Source: an uncultured Brachyspira sp.
Lineage (GTDB): Bacteria > Spirochaetota > Brachyspiria > Brachyspirales > Brachyspiraceae
DNA length: 30,089 bases
Reading direction: 5' to 3'
NCBI RefSeq assembly: GCF_949287625.1
Contig: NZ_CASEGO010000038.1
Span: 1 to 30,089 of the forward strand
Shown here: piece after piece, positions 7,844 to 14,936 of the stretch
Numbering within the stretch: position 1 is the first letter of the stretch
Layout of the letters: every line of letters starts with the position of its first letter
The notes under the pieces: model-generated
What the model saw: the letters and a program-made list of their open reading frames with translations, nothing else
Told to the model about the DNA's origin: nothing
The model's database searches: none
Made by a program: the position numbers and the translations under genes

Positions 7844-9844
7844 TCAAACCTCTTTATCTAATTTATTACTATCTTCATCTTCTTCACTGTTAGCATCAGC
7901 AGTATTGTCATCATTATTGGCTTCATTAGAAGTCTCTGAAAATAAATCTTCATCATCTACAGATTCATTAAATCCGTCAGAATTAATTTCTATTTCAGAA
8001 TTCTCTTCATTTTCTTTAGTTTCTGAATTATCCTGATCGTCAGTACTTTCAGTATAAACATTATTTTCTTCTGTATTATTATCAGAACTTTCTTTTACAT
8101 TTGTATCTGCTGCTTCAGAAATTTGTTCAGTCATAATAGGTTCATCATCATCATCGCCTTCTATCAATATTCCAGCTCCAGACAATTCCCCTTGCGTAAT
8201 TAAATAATTAAATCCGGATATAAAATAATAGGCTTCTGTTAATGCCTTCATTACATTATATCCCTGTATTCTTTTTTTGCCCTTTCCTACTTCTGCAGAA
8301 AAAGTTAGTATATCATTAGGATTTTCTATTATTCTTTCTCTTTCTTCTTTGTCTAATAATAGTTTATCTAATTTTCTTTTGAAAGGCGTTATTATAGATA
8401 CAAAAGTATTTCTCAAATTTTTAGCCAAATAAGAACGCTGTCCGTTTTTATCAGAAAGCATAGAAACCCTCTGTTCAAAACGCATAGTTTTATCAGCTTC
8501 TACCTTCAATATAGTATTGCAAAGATCGCTGTATTCATTTAACCTTGAATTAGTATCTGATAATGATAGAAATATATTGTTAAAATCATTTTTATAATCT
8601 GTTCTAACCTGATTGTCATAGACTAAATTATACCTTACTTTATTTGAAACAAATACGGCAGAATATTCTCTGTCCAAGAAATCGATTAAAACTTTTATTC
8701 TGTATATTTTATCTTTTATTGGAACAAAAAAGAAAGGGTCTGCCTCATATTCTATGCCGTTATCCTCTTTTTTGTATGATACACATTTATTTATAAGTTT
8801 TACCCCTATAGATTCCACCTTTCCAAGTTTTTCTTCTTCTGTATCCTTTTTCTTTCCGATATTTTCTTTTGCCTGCTCTATTTTTGTTTCCTGAAGTTTT
8901 TCTTTATCTTTTCTCAATTTTGTATAATATCCCAAAATATCTTCATCTGTGATATTAAAATATTTATTAAAATCATTAATAGTTTCTAATTTTTCTTTAG
9001 CAGCATACTGCAAAAGAGTAAACAATTTAGGATAGTATTTTGTATATATCAAATCAACAGCCCTTTTAAAAGCTGATATTCTTGAATTAACTATTCCTTT
9101 GCTTATATTGTCAACAATAGCATAAGCAAGCATAGCTTTTTCACCTGCTACCTTAATCCTTGAAGAATATGCATGAAGTACATATAAAGGTCTGAACATT
9201 GCTTTTATCTCTTTAACATAGCTTTCAGCCATTACATTGGTATTAAGCTCTTTGTAAGGTCTTAAAAAATCTTTATATGTTTTTTCATTGTATTGATCTT
9301 TTATTCTCTCCAAAAGCTCCAAGTCCTCAAGGTCTTTAGCAAATTGAGATATTATTTTCTGATGTTTAGCCTTAGCATCTATATTTGATGCTTCTGTAGG
9401 ATTTAGGGCATTAAAAATAAGAGTATCCATCTCCAAAAATGCGGCTATGATATTTTTATCTATAAAGTTTAAAAATTTCGGATTAACATTGCCTCCCATA
9501 AAAGTTATAACACCAGCACTCACAGCATCAAACCACAATTTTAACCCAAAAAAAACTCCATTTCTTTTCTGTTTTTCAGCAGCTGCAGAAGAACTGCCTG
9601 CACTTGAACCTTTGGAATCAGAAGATTTTCCTCCGCTATTATTATAACTACCTTTAGAATTACCGCCTACTAAAGTATTAGCATTTTTCTTTGATGAGCT
9701 TCCAACAATTACTGAAGATGTACGCTTTTTATCAGATACAACTTCACCGCCAGCGTCCACAAATTTATTAAACAAATCCTTTCTTGCATCTTTATTAAGT
9801 TCATCTAACTTTAATCTATCTCTAGTATTATCTATATCACCCAT
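7844..9844 (-). CDS. Large unknown protein with Ser/Gly-rich head and acidic tail
   Basis: 666 residues; I do not recognise the family. Residues 1-30 form a charged amphipathic segment (LDELNKDARKDLFNKFVDAG). About 40-95 is a low-complexity Ser/Gly/Lys/Asn linker with poly-Ala. About 95-560 is predicted mainly helical, Lys/Glu-rich with coiled-coil-like stretches (for example around 310-345) and an isolated hydrophobic patch near 100-120. About 565-666 is a strongly acidic Asp/Glu/Asn/Ser tail. No signal peptide, transmembrane helix or catalytic motif is clear. It begins 42 bases after the dehydrogenase gene with GGGAG upstream and is coupled to the acyltransferase gene, so it may act in envelope or cell-structure work. 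That is inference from position only. Confidence 0.85.
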   Translation of the reverse strand: MGDIDNTRDRLKLDELNKDARKDLFNKFVDAGGEVVSDKKRTSSVIVGSSSKKNANTLVGGNSKGSYNNSGGKSSDSKGSSAGSSSAAAEKQKRNGVFFGLKLWFDAVSAGVITFMGGNVNPKFLNFIDKNIIAAFLEMDTLIFNALNPTEASNIDAKAKHQKIISQFAKDLEDLELLERIKDQYNEKTYKDFLRPYKELNTNVMAESYVKEIKAMFRPLYVLHAYSSRIKVAGEKAMLAYAIVDNISKGIVNSRISAFKRAVDLIYTKYYPKLFTLLQYAAKEKLETINDFNKYFNITDEDILGYYTKLRKDKEKLQETKIEQAKENIGKKKDTEEEKLGKVESIGVKLINKCVSYKKEDNGIEYEADPFFFVPIKDKIYRIKVLIDFLDREYSAVFVSNKVRYNLVYDNQVRTDYKNDFNNIFLSLSDTNSRLNEYSDLCNTILKVEADKTMRFEQRVSMLSDKNGQRSYLAKNLRNTFVSIITPFKRKLDKLLLDKEERERIIENPNDILTFSAEVGKGKKRIQGYNVMKALTEAYYFISGFNYLITQGELSGAGILIEGDDDDEPIMTEQISEAADTNVKESSDNNTEENNVYTESTDDQDNSETKENEENSEIEINSDGFNESVDDEDLFSETSNEANNDDNTADANSEEDEDSNKLDKEV

Positions 9845-9886
9845 AGAAAAATAACTCCCTTATTAAAAAGTAAAATAAAAAATAAA

Positions 9887-10663
9887 TTATTTATTATCTC
9901 TATGTATTATTGTAGCACTGCCTTGATTTTCTGCCATAATAGTCATGCTTGATATTTGTACATGCCTTTTACGAGTTAATACATACTCTATATTATCGGC
10001 TATATCTTCAGCATATAAAGGAATAAATCCTTTGTAAACATTATCTGCTTTTTCTTTATCGCCTTTAAATCTTACTGTAGAAAACTCTGTATTAACTGCA
10101 CCAGGTTTAATGTTTGTTACTTTAACAGGTTTATCTATTAATTCTACCCTTATGCTGTCTCCAAACATCTCTACAAACGATTTTGTAGCACAGTATATAG
10201 CTCCTCCGCTATAGGCTTCATCTGCAGCAGTAGAAGATAAATTTACTATATGTCCGTATTTACTTTTTAATATATAAGGCATTAAAAGTCTTGTTAATAC
10301 TATTAAACCCTCACAATTTACCCTTACCATCTGTAAAGCATCTTCCAAACTATTATTATAATACAAATCCTTGCCTAAAGCCAAACCAGCATTATTTATA
10401 AGTATATCTATATTTTTATTTTCAATACTGTCAATAGCCTTTACAATATCTTCGGTTTTAGAGAAGTCTAACTTTATAATATTTATTTTTACATCATATT
10501 CTTTTTCAAGCTGATTTTTCAAAGTTTCAAGTCTTTCTATTCTTCTGGCTGCAAGTATAAGATTAACCCCATTAGAAGCAAGCATTCTAGCCACAGCTTC
10601 CCCAATACCAGCACTTGCTCCAGAAACAAATGCCAATCTTCCGCTTATATCTTCTCTATACAT
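9887..10663 (-). CDS. Short-chain dehydrogenase/reductase (YdfG-like)
   Basis: 258-residue cytoplasmic NAD(P)-dependent oxidoreductase of the classical SDR family. The Rossmann nucleotide-binding motif is GASAGIG (residues 15-21), followed by AARR (38-41, suggesting NADP preference), NNAG at 90-93, a catalytic Ser in NLSST and the YxxxK pair Tyr157/Lys161. The C-terminal part (KPGAVNTEFSTVRFKGD...AEDIADNIEYVLTR) closely recalls the YdfG/serine-3-dehydrogenase branch, which oxidises hydroxy-acids such as serine or 3-hydroxypropionate. The substrate here is not provable. AGGAG precedes the ATG. It is the first gene of a three-gene minus-strand operon and has a recognisable promoter upstream. 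Confidence 0.93.
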   Translation of the reverse strand: MYREDISGRLAFVSGASAGIGEAVARMLASNGVNLILAARRIERLETLKNQLEKEYDVKINIIKLDFSKTEDIVKAIDSIENKNIDILINNAGLALGKDLYYNNSLEDALQMVRVNCEGLIVLTRLLMPYILKSKYGHIVNLSSTAADEAYSGGAIYCATKSFVEMFGDSIRVELIDKPVKVTNIKPGAVNTEFSTVRFKGDKEKADNVYKGFIPLYAEDIADNIEYVLTRKRHVQISSMTIMAENQGSATIIHRDNK

Positions 10664-10714
10664 TAAACAACTCCTAATATTTATAATTTTTTTATATAAA
10701 TAAAAATAAGATTT

Positions 10715-10742
10715 ATTATATATTTTGAATAGTATATTGCAA
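10715..10742 (-). promoter_or_regulatory. Promoter of the dehydrogenase operon
   Basis: Minus strand TTGCAA (10742-10737), 16-base spacer, TATAAT (10720-10715). The -10 box is about 50 bases upstream of the ATG at 10663, which leaves room for a leader with the visible AGGAG site. Confidence 0.6.
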
Positions 10743-10802
10743 TAGCATAAAAAAATATTTTTTACTGTATTATTTCATTATCACTTTATAAATCATTACT
10801 TT

Positions 10803-10845
10803 ATAAAATAAAAAGAGAGCTATTTTTATATAGCCCTCTTAATTT
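10803..10845 (-). terminator. Terminator after the tandem lipoprotein genes
   Basis: AAGAGAGCTA (10813-10822) pairs with TAGCCCTCTT (10831-10840), ten pairs with one wobble or mismatch depending on strand and an eight-base loop. On the minus strand a T-rich run follows immediately, about 25-50 bases after the lipoprotein stop at 10864. A shorter T-run on the other side allows weak bidirectional use. Confidence 0.8.
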
Positions 10846-10863
10846 TTACACAAAAAATTATTT

Positions 10864-11364
10864 TTACTCGTATGTTCTAACCATTCCAGCCACGTCCTGA
10901 GCTGTATACTGCATACCAACTTCATTAAGGTATTTTGTAACTAAAGCGTCCATTTGGCTTTTTAGTCCTTTAGAATACAATTCCATTACAACAGTACAAT
11001 TTTGCTGAGAATCCCATTTAGTTTCTATAACAGAAGCTCCTCTTATTCTTCCAGCTACTCTCTCCTGTATAACATATTCATCTATCATACCTTTTTCTGT
11101 GGAACTTAATGATTCTATATAAGAACCTACTATTTTAGATACTATTTTATTTTTGCCGTCTAATTCTGCTGCCTGTTTTGAAGTAAGCTCTCTTCTGAAC
11201 TTATCGGTAGCATCTATATCATCAGCAGGCACACCCATACCCATTACTCTGAATGTATCATCATCGATCCAGCCTTCGGGTCTGTTTATGCTTACTCCAG
11301 TTCTATTACAGGAAGATGCAAATAAAGCAGACAAAATTGTAAGAATAATCAATATTTTTCTCAT
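10864..11364 (-). CDS. LPP20-like lipoprotein, tandem copy 1
   Basis: 166 residues with a lipoprotein signal ending FASSC (Cys19). The mature part starts with a GW.DDDTFRVMG.G pattern, then an Ala/Lys-rich helix (KQAAELDGKNKIVSKIVGSYIES) and a strand with VIETKWDSQQNCTVVMELY. This order (short strand, long helix, W-containing hairpin) resembles LPP20/FlgT-type lipoprotein domains; the family match is inferred. The neighbour at 11520-12014 is a paralogue: about nine-tenths identical over the last 104 residues and much less so over the first 60. AAGGAGGT precedes the ATG, a strong ribosome-binding site. A terminator follows at 10803-10845. Expected location is the outer membrane or periplasm; role unknown. 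Confidence 0.88.
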   Translation of the reverse strand: MRKILIILTILSALFASSCNRTGVSINRPEGWIDDDTFRVMGMGVPADDIDATDKFRRELTSKQAAELDGKNKIVSKIVGSYIESLSSTEKGMIDEYVIQERVAGRIRGASVIETKWDSQQNCTVVMELYSKGLKSQMDALVTKYLNEVGMQYTAQDVAGMVRTYE

Positions 11365-11519
11365 AAATTACCTCCTTAATATGAAAAATATTTTTCTGCT
11401 ATATTATTAATATAACAAAATATATACGTTTTTAGTTATCGATTAATAATAAATTTTTTTAATTAATTTTTCAAAAATCATCAAAAAAATCTTATAAAAC
11501 GATATATAAATACAGTCAA

Positions 11520-12014
11520 TTATTTATAAGTTCTAACCATTCCGGCCACGTCCTGAGCCGTATACTGCATGCCAACTTCATTAAGATACTGTGAAACTAA
11601 AGAATCCATCTGACTTTTTAATCCTTTAGAATACAATTCCATTACAACTGTACAATTTTGTTTTGAATCCCATTTACTCTCTACAACAGAAAGTCCTCTT
11701 ACTCTTCCAGCAACTCTTTCTTGTATAACATATTCATCTATCATACCTTTTTCTGTGGAACTCAATGATTCTATATAAGAGCCTACTATTTTAGCTACTA
11801 CTTTATTTTTGCCGTCTAGTTCAGCAGCCTGTTTAGCTTCTACCTCTCTTCTGAATTTATCTGTTTCACCATCAGAAGGAATTCCCATACCCATAACCCT
11901 GAAAGTATTATCATTAATCCAGCCTTCAGGACTGCTTTTACTTACTCCAGTACCGCATGAAAGTATAGAAATCAGCAATACAGAACAAAATAAACCTATT
12001 AATATTTTTTTCAT
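11520..12014 (-). CDS. LPP20-like lipoprotein, tandem copy 2
   Basis: 164 residues with lipobox ISILSC (Cys20), followed by the same domain as the gene at 10864. The C-terminal two thirds differ from copy 1 at only about a dozen positions, mostly conservative (Ile/Val, Ser/Ala, Thr/Ser). The copies lie head-to-tail with about 155 AT-rich bases between them and no strong terminator in that gap, so this gene may be read through into copy 1. GGAGG precedes the ATG, and a TTGATT/TAGAAT promoter lies upstream. The gene pair is divergent from the aminopeptidase gene. Function unknown; the duplication may allow differing expression or antigenic variation. Confidence 0.88.
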   Translation of the reverse strand: MKKILIGLFCSVLLISILSCGTGVSKSSPEGWINDNTFRVMGMGIPSDGETDKFRREVEAKQAAELDGKNKVVAKIVGSYIESLSSTEKGMIDEYVIQERVAGRVRGLSVVESKWDSKQNCTVVMELYSKGLKSQMDSLVSQYLNEVGMQYTAQDVAGMVRTYK

Positions 12015-12044
12015 TATGAAACCTCCAATAAATCATTGTTATTT

Positions 12045-12072
12045 ATTCTATATTTTTTATAAAAAAAATCAA
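12045..12072 (-). promoter_or_regulatory. Promoter of the lipoprotein pair
   Basis: Minus strand TTGATT (12072-12067), 16-base spacer, TAGAAT (12050-12045), 30 bases upstream of the ATG at 12014. It shares the intergenic space with the divergent pepA promoter. Confidence 0.5.
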
Positions 12073-12098
12073 TACAATATTTTTCTTCCCTAGTATAA

Positions 12099-12126
12099 TT
12101 GACATAAAATAAACATTATATATAAT
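12099..12126 (+). promoter_or_regulatory. Promoter of the leucyl aminopeptidase gene
   Basis: TTGACA (12099-12104), 16-base spacer, TATAAT (12121-12126), both perfect consensus hexamers. The start codon is at 12168, preceded by AAGGA at 12155-12159. Confidence 0.75.
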
Positions 12127-12167
12127 TATTACTTGAACGCTACTTAATAAAATCAAGGATCCGACAA

Positions 12168-13643
12168 ATGAAACTCAAACATACAATTAATTTTATAAAA
12201 AAACATACTGTGGCGATTTTTGTAAAAGTCGAAAAAGAAGAGCCCAAAGTATGCACATTTAATGAAGAGTATATAAAGTTATTTAACAGCCTAGTAAAAG
12301 ACAAATATTACAGCACTTCTACTCCTTTCGCATTTGCTTTTGCAAGTAATACTAGAGTTATTTTTATTACATATAAGGAAGTAAAAAATTATATGTATGA
12401 AACTTGGAAAAATGCAGGTTCTTCTCTTATAAAAATTATGAAAGATTTGCATATTGATGATATAGAAGTAGATATGGCAGAATTATTTTCTGAAATAGCT
12501 TCAGAAGAATCATATATACAGTTCTGTTTGGGAATAATGCTTGCTTCTTACAGTTTTGATACATATTTGGGAGATAAAAGACTAAAAGAACAGCCTTCTA
12601 TAAAAAACATACTTCTAGTTTCTGAACACAAAAAAGATACAGAAAATGCAATATCAAAAGCAACTCAAATAGCAAATAATATATTCTGGGCAAGAGATAT
12701 TATTAATGAACCTAGTAATGTTATCAATTCCCTAACATTTACAGACAGAGCCAAAAAACAGGCCGAAATGAGAAAAATAACTACTACAGTACTAACAGAA
12801 AAAGAATTAAAATCATTAAATATGAACGGAATACTCGGAGTTAATGCAGGAAGTAAAAATCCTCCTAGAGTATTTATTGCTCAGTACAAAAAAGCAAAAG
12901 CTAAAAAACATATATTATTAGTAGGAAAAGGAATAACATTTGATACTGGCGGAATGTCATTAAAACCAGCTGACAGTATGCTTGGAATGAAAGATGATAT
13001 GTCAGGTGCTGCTGCTGTTTGCGGAGCTTTATTTTTGATATCAGATATGAACTTAGATGCTAATGTTACAGTTATATGTCCTTTAACAGATAATAAAACA
13101 GGAAGCGGAGCAATTAACCCAGGCGATATATTAAAAATGTATAACGGTGTTACAGTAGAAGTTGTTAATACAGATGCTGAAGGAAGATTAATACTTGCCG
13201 ATGCTTTAGCTTACGGAATAAAAAAATATAATCCGGACTTTGTAATAGATATTGCTACTTTAACAGGTGCATGTTCTATAGCTTTGGGAAAAAATGCTAC
13301 TGGATTAATGTCTAATGACAGGGCTTTAGCTTCTGCTCTTAAAGATGCAGGCGATGATACTTATGAAAGAGTATGGGAACTTCCTATGTTTGAAGAATAT
13401 AAAGAACAAATAAAATCTGATATAGCAGATATAAAAAACACAGGCGGAAGATATGCAGGTACTATAACAGCAGCTCAATTCCTATCATATTTTACAGAAG
13501 GAGCTAAATGGGCTCATTTGGATATAGCATGCACTTCTATAAGTGATAATAATTCAAAATATCTTTCAAAAGGTGCTACTGGAATTGGTGTTTATCTTTT
13601 AGCTAAAACTGTAGAAAAACTCACAGATATAGAGAGATTTTAA
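12168..13643 (+). CDS. pepA: Leucyl aminopeptidase, M17 family
   Basis: 491-residue cytosolic metallo-aminopeptidase that removes N-terminal residues during peptide turnover; the family works as a hexamer with two metal ions. The C-terminal catalytic domain is well preserved: GKGITFDTGG at about residues 253-262 (Lys and Asp ligands), KDDMSGAAAV, and the family signature NTDAEGRL at 334-341 followed by ADALAYG. The N-terminal domain is divergent, as is usual for M17. The start is set by AAGGA eight bases before the ATG and a consensus promoter upstream. Single-gene unit with two hairpins after it. Some M17 proteins also bind DNA or act as regulators, but nothing here shows that. Confidence 0.95.
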   Translation: MKLKHTINFIKKHTVAIFVKVEKEEPKVCTFNEEYIKLFNSLVKDKYYSTSTPFAFAFASNTRVIFITYKEVKNYMYETWKNAGSSLIKIMKDLHIDDIEVDMAELFSEIASEESYIQFCLGIMLASYSFDTYLGDKRLKEQPSIKNILLVSEHKKDTENAISKATQIANNIFWARDIINEPSNVINSLTFTDRAKKQAEMRKITTTVLTEKELKSLNMNGILGVNAGSKNPPRVFIAQYKKAKAKKHILLVGKGITFDTGGMSLKPADSMLGMKDDMSGAAAVCGALFLISDMNLDANVTVICPLTDNKTGSGAINPGDILKMYNGVTVEVVNTDAEGRLILADALAYGIKKYNPDFVIDIATLTGACSIALGKNATGLMSNDRALASALKDAGDDTYERVWELPMFEEYKEQIKSDIADIKNTGGRYAGTITAAQFLSYFTEGAKWAHLDIACTSISDNNSKYLSKGATGIGVYLLAKTVEKLTDIERF

Positions 13644-13672
13644 ATTTTATATTTAAGTAAATATAAAATTTA
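13641..13672 (+). repeat. Perfect AT-only hairpin starting at the pepA stop codon
   Basis: A 14-base arm at 13641-13654, loop AAGT, and the exact complementary arm at 13659-13672. The first three bases are the pepA stop codon. All pairs are A-T. It may act as a weak terminator or protect the 3' end, with the better terminator following at 13703. Confidence 0.6.
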
Positions 13673-13702
13673 TTTAATGTTTTTAAGTTTAATATAATTA
13701 AT

Positions 13703-13740
13703 AATCATAGTATAATAAGTAATTATGCTATGATTATTTT
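13703..13740 (+). terminator. Terminator between convergent pepA and the acetyltransferase gene
   Basis: AATCATAGTATAAT (13703-13716) pairs with ATTATGCTATGATT (13722-13735), 14 pairs including one wobble, five-base loop, followed by ATTTTTTAT on the plus strand. The convergent minus-strand gene ends at 13758, so the same hairpin may serve both, though the minus-strand T-run is poorer. Confidence 0.75.
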
Positions 13741-13757
13741 TTATATTATGATTAATG

Positions 13758-14360
13758 TTATATATTTTTCTTATCGCTCCAATTTAAGCTCTTTTTTCTA
13801 TCATCATCAGTTATTTCTCTAATCACCTTGCATGGATTTCCAAAGGCAAGCACATTATCAGGTATATCTTTTACAACAACGCTTCCAGCACCTATTACTA
13901 CACCGCTTCCTATTTTTACGCCTGCAACAACAACAGTATTGGCACCAATCCATACATTGTCTCCAACAGTTATAGGATAAGCATACTCTATATAACTATT
14001 TCTTCTCTCTATATCCAAAGGGTGTCCTGCTGTATAAAAACCGCAGTTTGGAGCTATGAAAACATTATCTCCGAATTTCACTTTTGCACAGTCAAGAATT
14101 ACGCAATTATAATTAACATAAAAATTGTTTCCAGCTTCTATATTAAATCCATAGTCGCAGTAAAAAGGTCCTGTAATAAAAAAGTCATTTCCTATTTTTG
14201 AGAATAACTTTCTTATAATATCTTCTTTTTCTTTTAGCTGATTAGATTTTAACATGTTATAGTCAATACATAAATCTTTAGCCTTATCCCTCATCAAAGC
14301 CAAATCTCTATTAGAACTATGGTACTCCATTCCATTAATCATTTTTTCTAGTTCACTCAT
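13758..14360 (-). CDS. Maltose/galactoside-type O-acetyltransferase (LbH fold)
   Basis: 200-residue cytoplasmic acetyl-CoA-dependent sugar O-acetyltransferase. The N-terminal helical segment (EKMINGMEYHSSNRDLALMRDKA) is the 'maltose acetyltransferase' head domain. From about residue 60 the hexapeptide repeats of a left-handed beta helix follow (ITVGDNVWIGANTVVVAGV, IGSGVVIGAGSVV). The catalytic His is His113 in TAGHPLD. The C-terminal GNPCKVIR is the acetyl-CoA-binding tail. AGGAG precedes the ATG at 14360. Family members acetylate maltose, glucose or galactosides, or act on surface sugars; sequence cannot separate Maa from LacA here. It stands alone on the minus strand. Confidence 0.92.
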   Translation of the reverse strand: MSELEKMINGMEYHSSNRDLALMRDKAKDLCIDYNMLKSNQLKEKEDIIRKLFSKIGNDFFITGPFYCDYGFNIEAGNNFYVNYNCVILDCAKVKFGDNVFIAPNCGFYTAGHPLDIERRNSYIEYAYPITVGDNVWIGANTVVVAGVKIGSGVVIGAGSVVVKDIPDNVLAFGNPCKVIREITDDDRKKSLNWSDKKNI

Positions 14361-14436
14361 TTTTAATACTCCTATAATTAGTATGCAAATTATAAAATAA
14401 ATACCAAAAATAAAAAGCTCTTTTTGAAGTTTAAAC

Positions 14437-14465
14437 TTGAAATTATTTACATAACATGTTATAAT
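14437..14465 (+). promoter_or_regulatory. Promoter of the small ribosomal-protein gene
   Basis: TTGAAA (14437-14442), 17-base spacer, TATAAT (14460-14465). About 33 bases separate the -10 box from the ATG at 14499, with GGGAG five bases before the ATG. Confidence 0.7.
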
Positions 14466-14498
14466 GAATGTTCAAATTAGATAAAAATGGGAGTGTAT

Positions 14499-14588
14499 AT
14501 GCCTTCAGGAAGAAAAAGACTTCGTCAAAAGATGGCTACGCATAAACGTAAAAAACGTTTACGCAAAAATAGGCATAAAAAGAAATAA
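14499..14588 (+). CDS. 29-residue bS22/AURKAIP1-COX24-type ribosomal protein
   Basis: A very short basic protein: MPSGRKRLRQKMATHKRKK, then RLRKNRHKKK and stop. The pattern 'RKRxRxKMxxHKRKKRLRKxR' is that of the AURKAIP1/COX24 domain family, whose members are the mitochondrial mS38 protein and the small bacterial ribosomal protein bS22 of mycobacteria, with close relatives in Bacteroidetes and spirochaetes. The role would be binding 16S rRNA in the 30S subunit. Support as a real gene: GGGAG five bases before the ATG, a TTGAAA/TATAAT promoter, and a hairpin terminator nine bases after the stop. More than half the residues are Lys or Arg. Genes this short are often missed by gene callers. The family call is from memory of the motif. 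Confidence 0.85.
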   Translation: MPSGRKRLRQKMATHKRKKRLRKNRHKKK

Positions 14589-14596
14589 TATAAATT

Positions 14597-14622
14597 AACA
14601 TTATACATATTAATGTTTTTTT
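14597..14622 (+). terminator. Terminator of the small ribosomal-protein gene
   Basis: AACATTA (14597-14603), seven-base loop, TAATGTT (14611-14617), then TTTTT. It ends the 90-base gene as its own transcript and separates it from the NuoE-like gene. Confidence 0.7.
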
Positions 14623-14666
14623 CATCTCTTATGAATGCAAAAGTTATTTAATGGGATAATATAAGT

Positions 14667-14936
14667 ATGGCATCTGATATTAAAACAGTCATAGAGGTTT
14701 GTGTCGGGCTTCACTGCTCTATGAAAGGCTCTTATGCCCTTTTAGAAGCTATACGTTCGCATTATGACTTGCAAATAGGCGTACCGTCTTCAGATGGTAT
14801 GCTCCTCAAAGAGATGGAGTGTATGCATAATTGCCATAATGCCGTGCCAGTCCTCATCAACGGTACGGAATGTACAAAATCGTCTTTTAAAAGTGTTGTT
14901 AAATATATAGAAGCTATACATCTAAGAAAAAGATGA
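14667..14936 (+). CDS. NuoE-like thioredoxin-fold [2Fe-2S] protein, short form
   Basis: 89 residues, about half the length of NuoE (24 kDa complex I subunit): only the thioredoxin-like [2Fe-2S] domain is present and the N-terminal helical bundle is missing. Four Cys match the family ligand spacing: Cys12-X4-Cys17 and Cys52-X3-Cys56. Expected role is electron transfer between a flavoprotein partner and other Fe-S centres in the cytoplasm. Its last codon overlaps the next gene (ATGA, four bases), which encodes the NuoF-like partner, so stoichiometric synthesis is likely. No Shine-Dalgarno is clear. GATAAT at 14655-14660 lies six bases before the ATG and could be a -10 box of a leaderless message, but a -35 box is not evident. 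Confidence 0.88.
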   Translation: MASDIKTVIEVCVGLHCSMKGSYALLEAIRSHYDLQIGVPSSDGMLLKEMECMHNCHNAVPVLINGTECTKSSFKSVVKYIEAIHLRKR

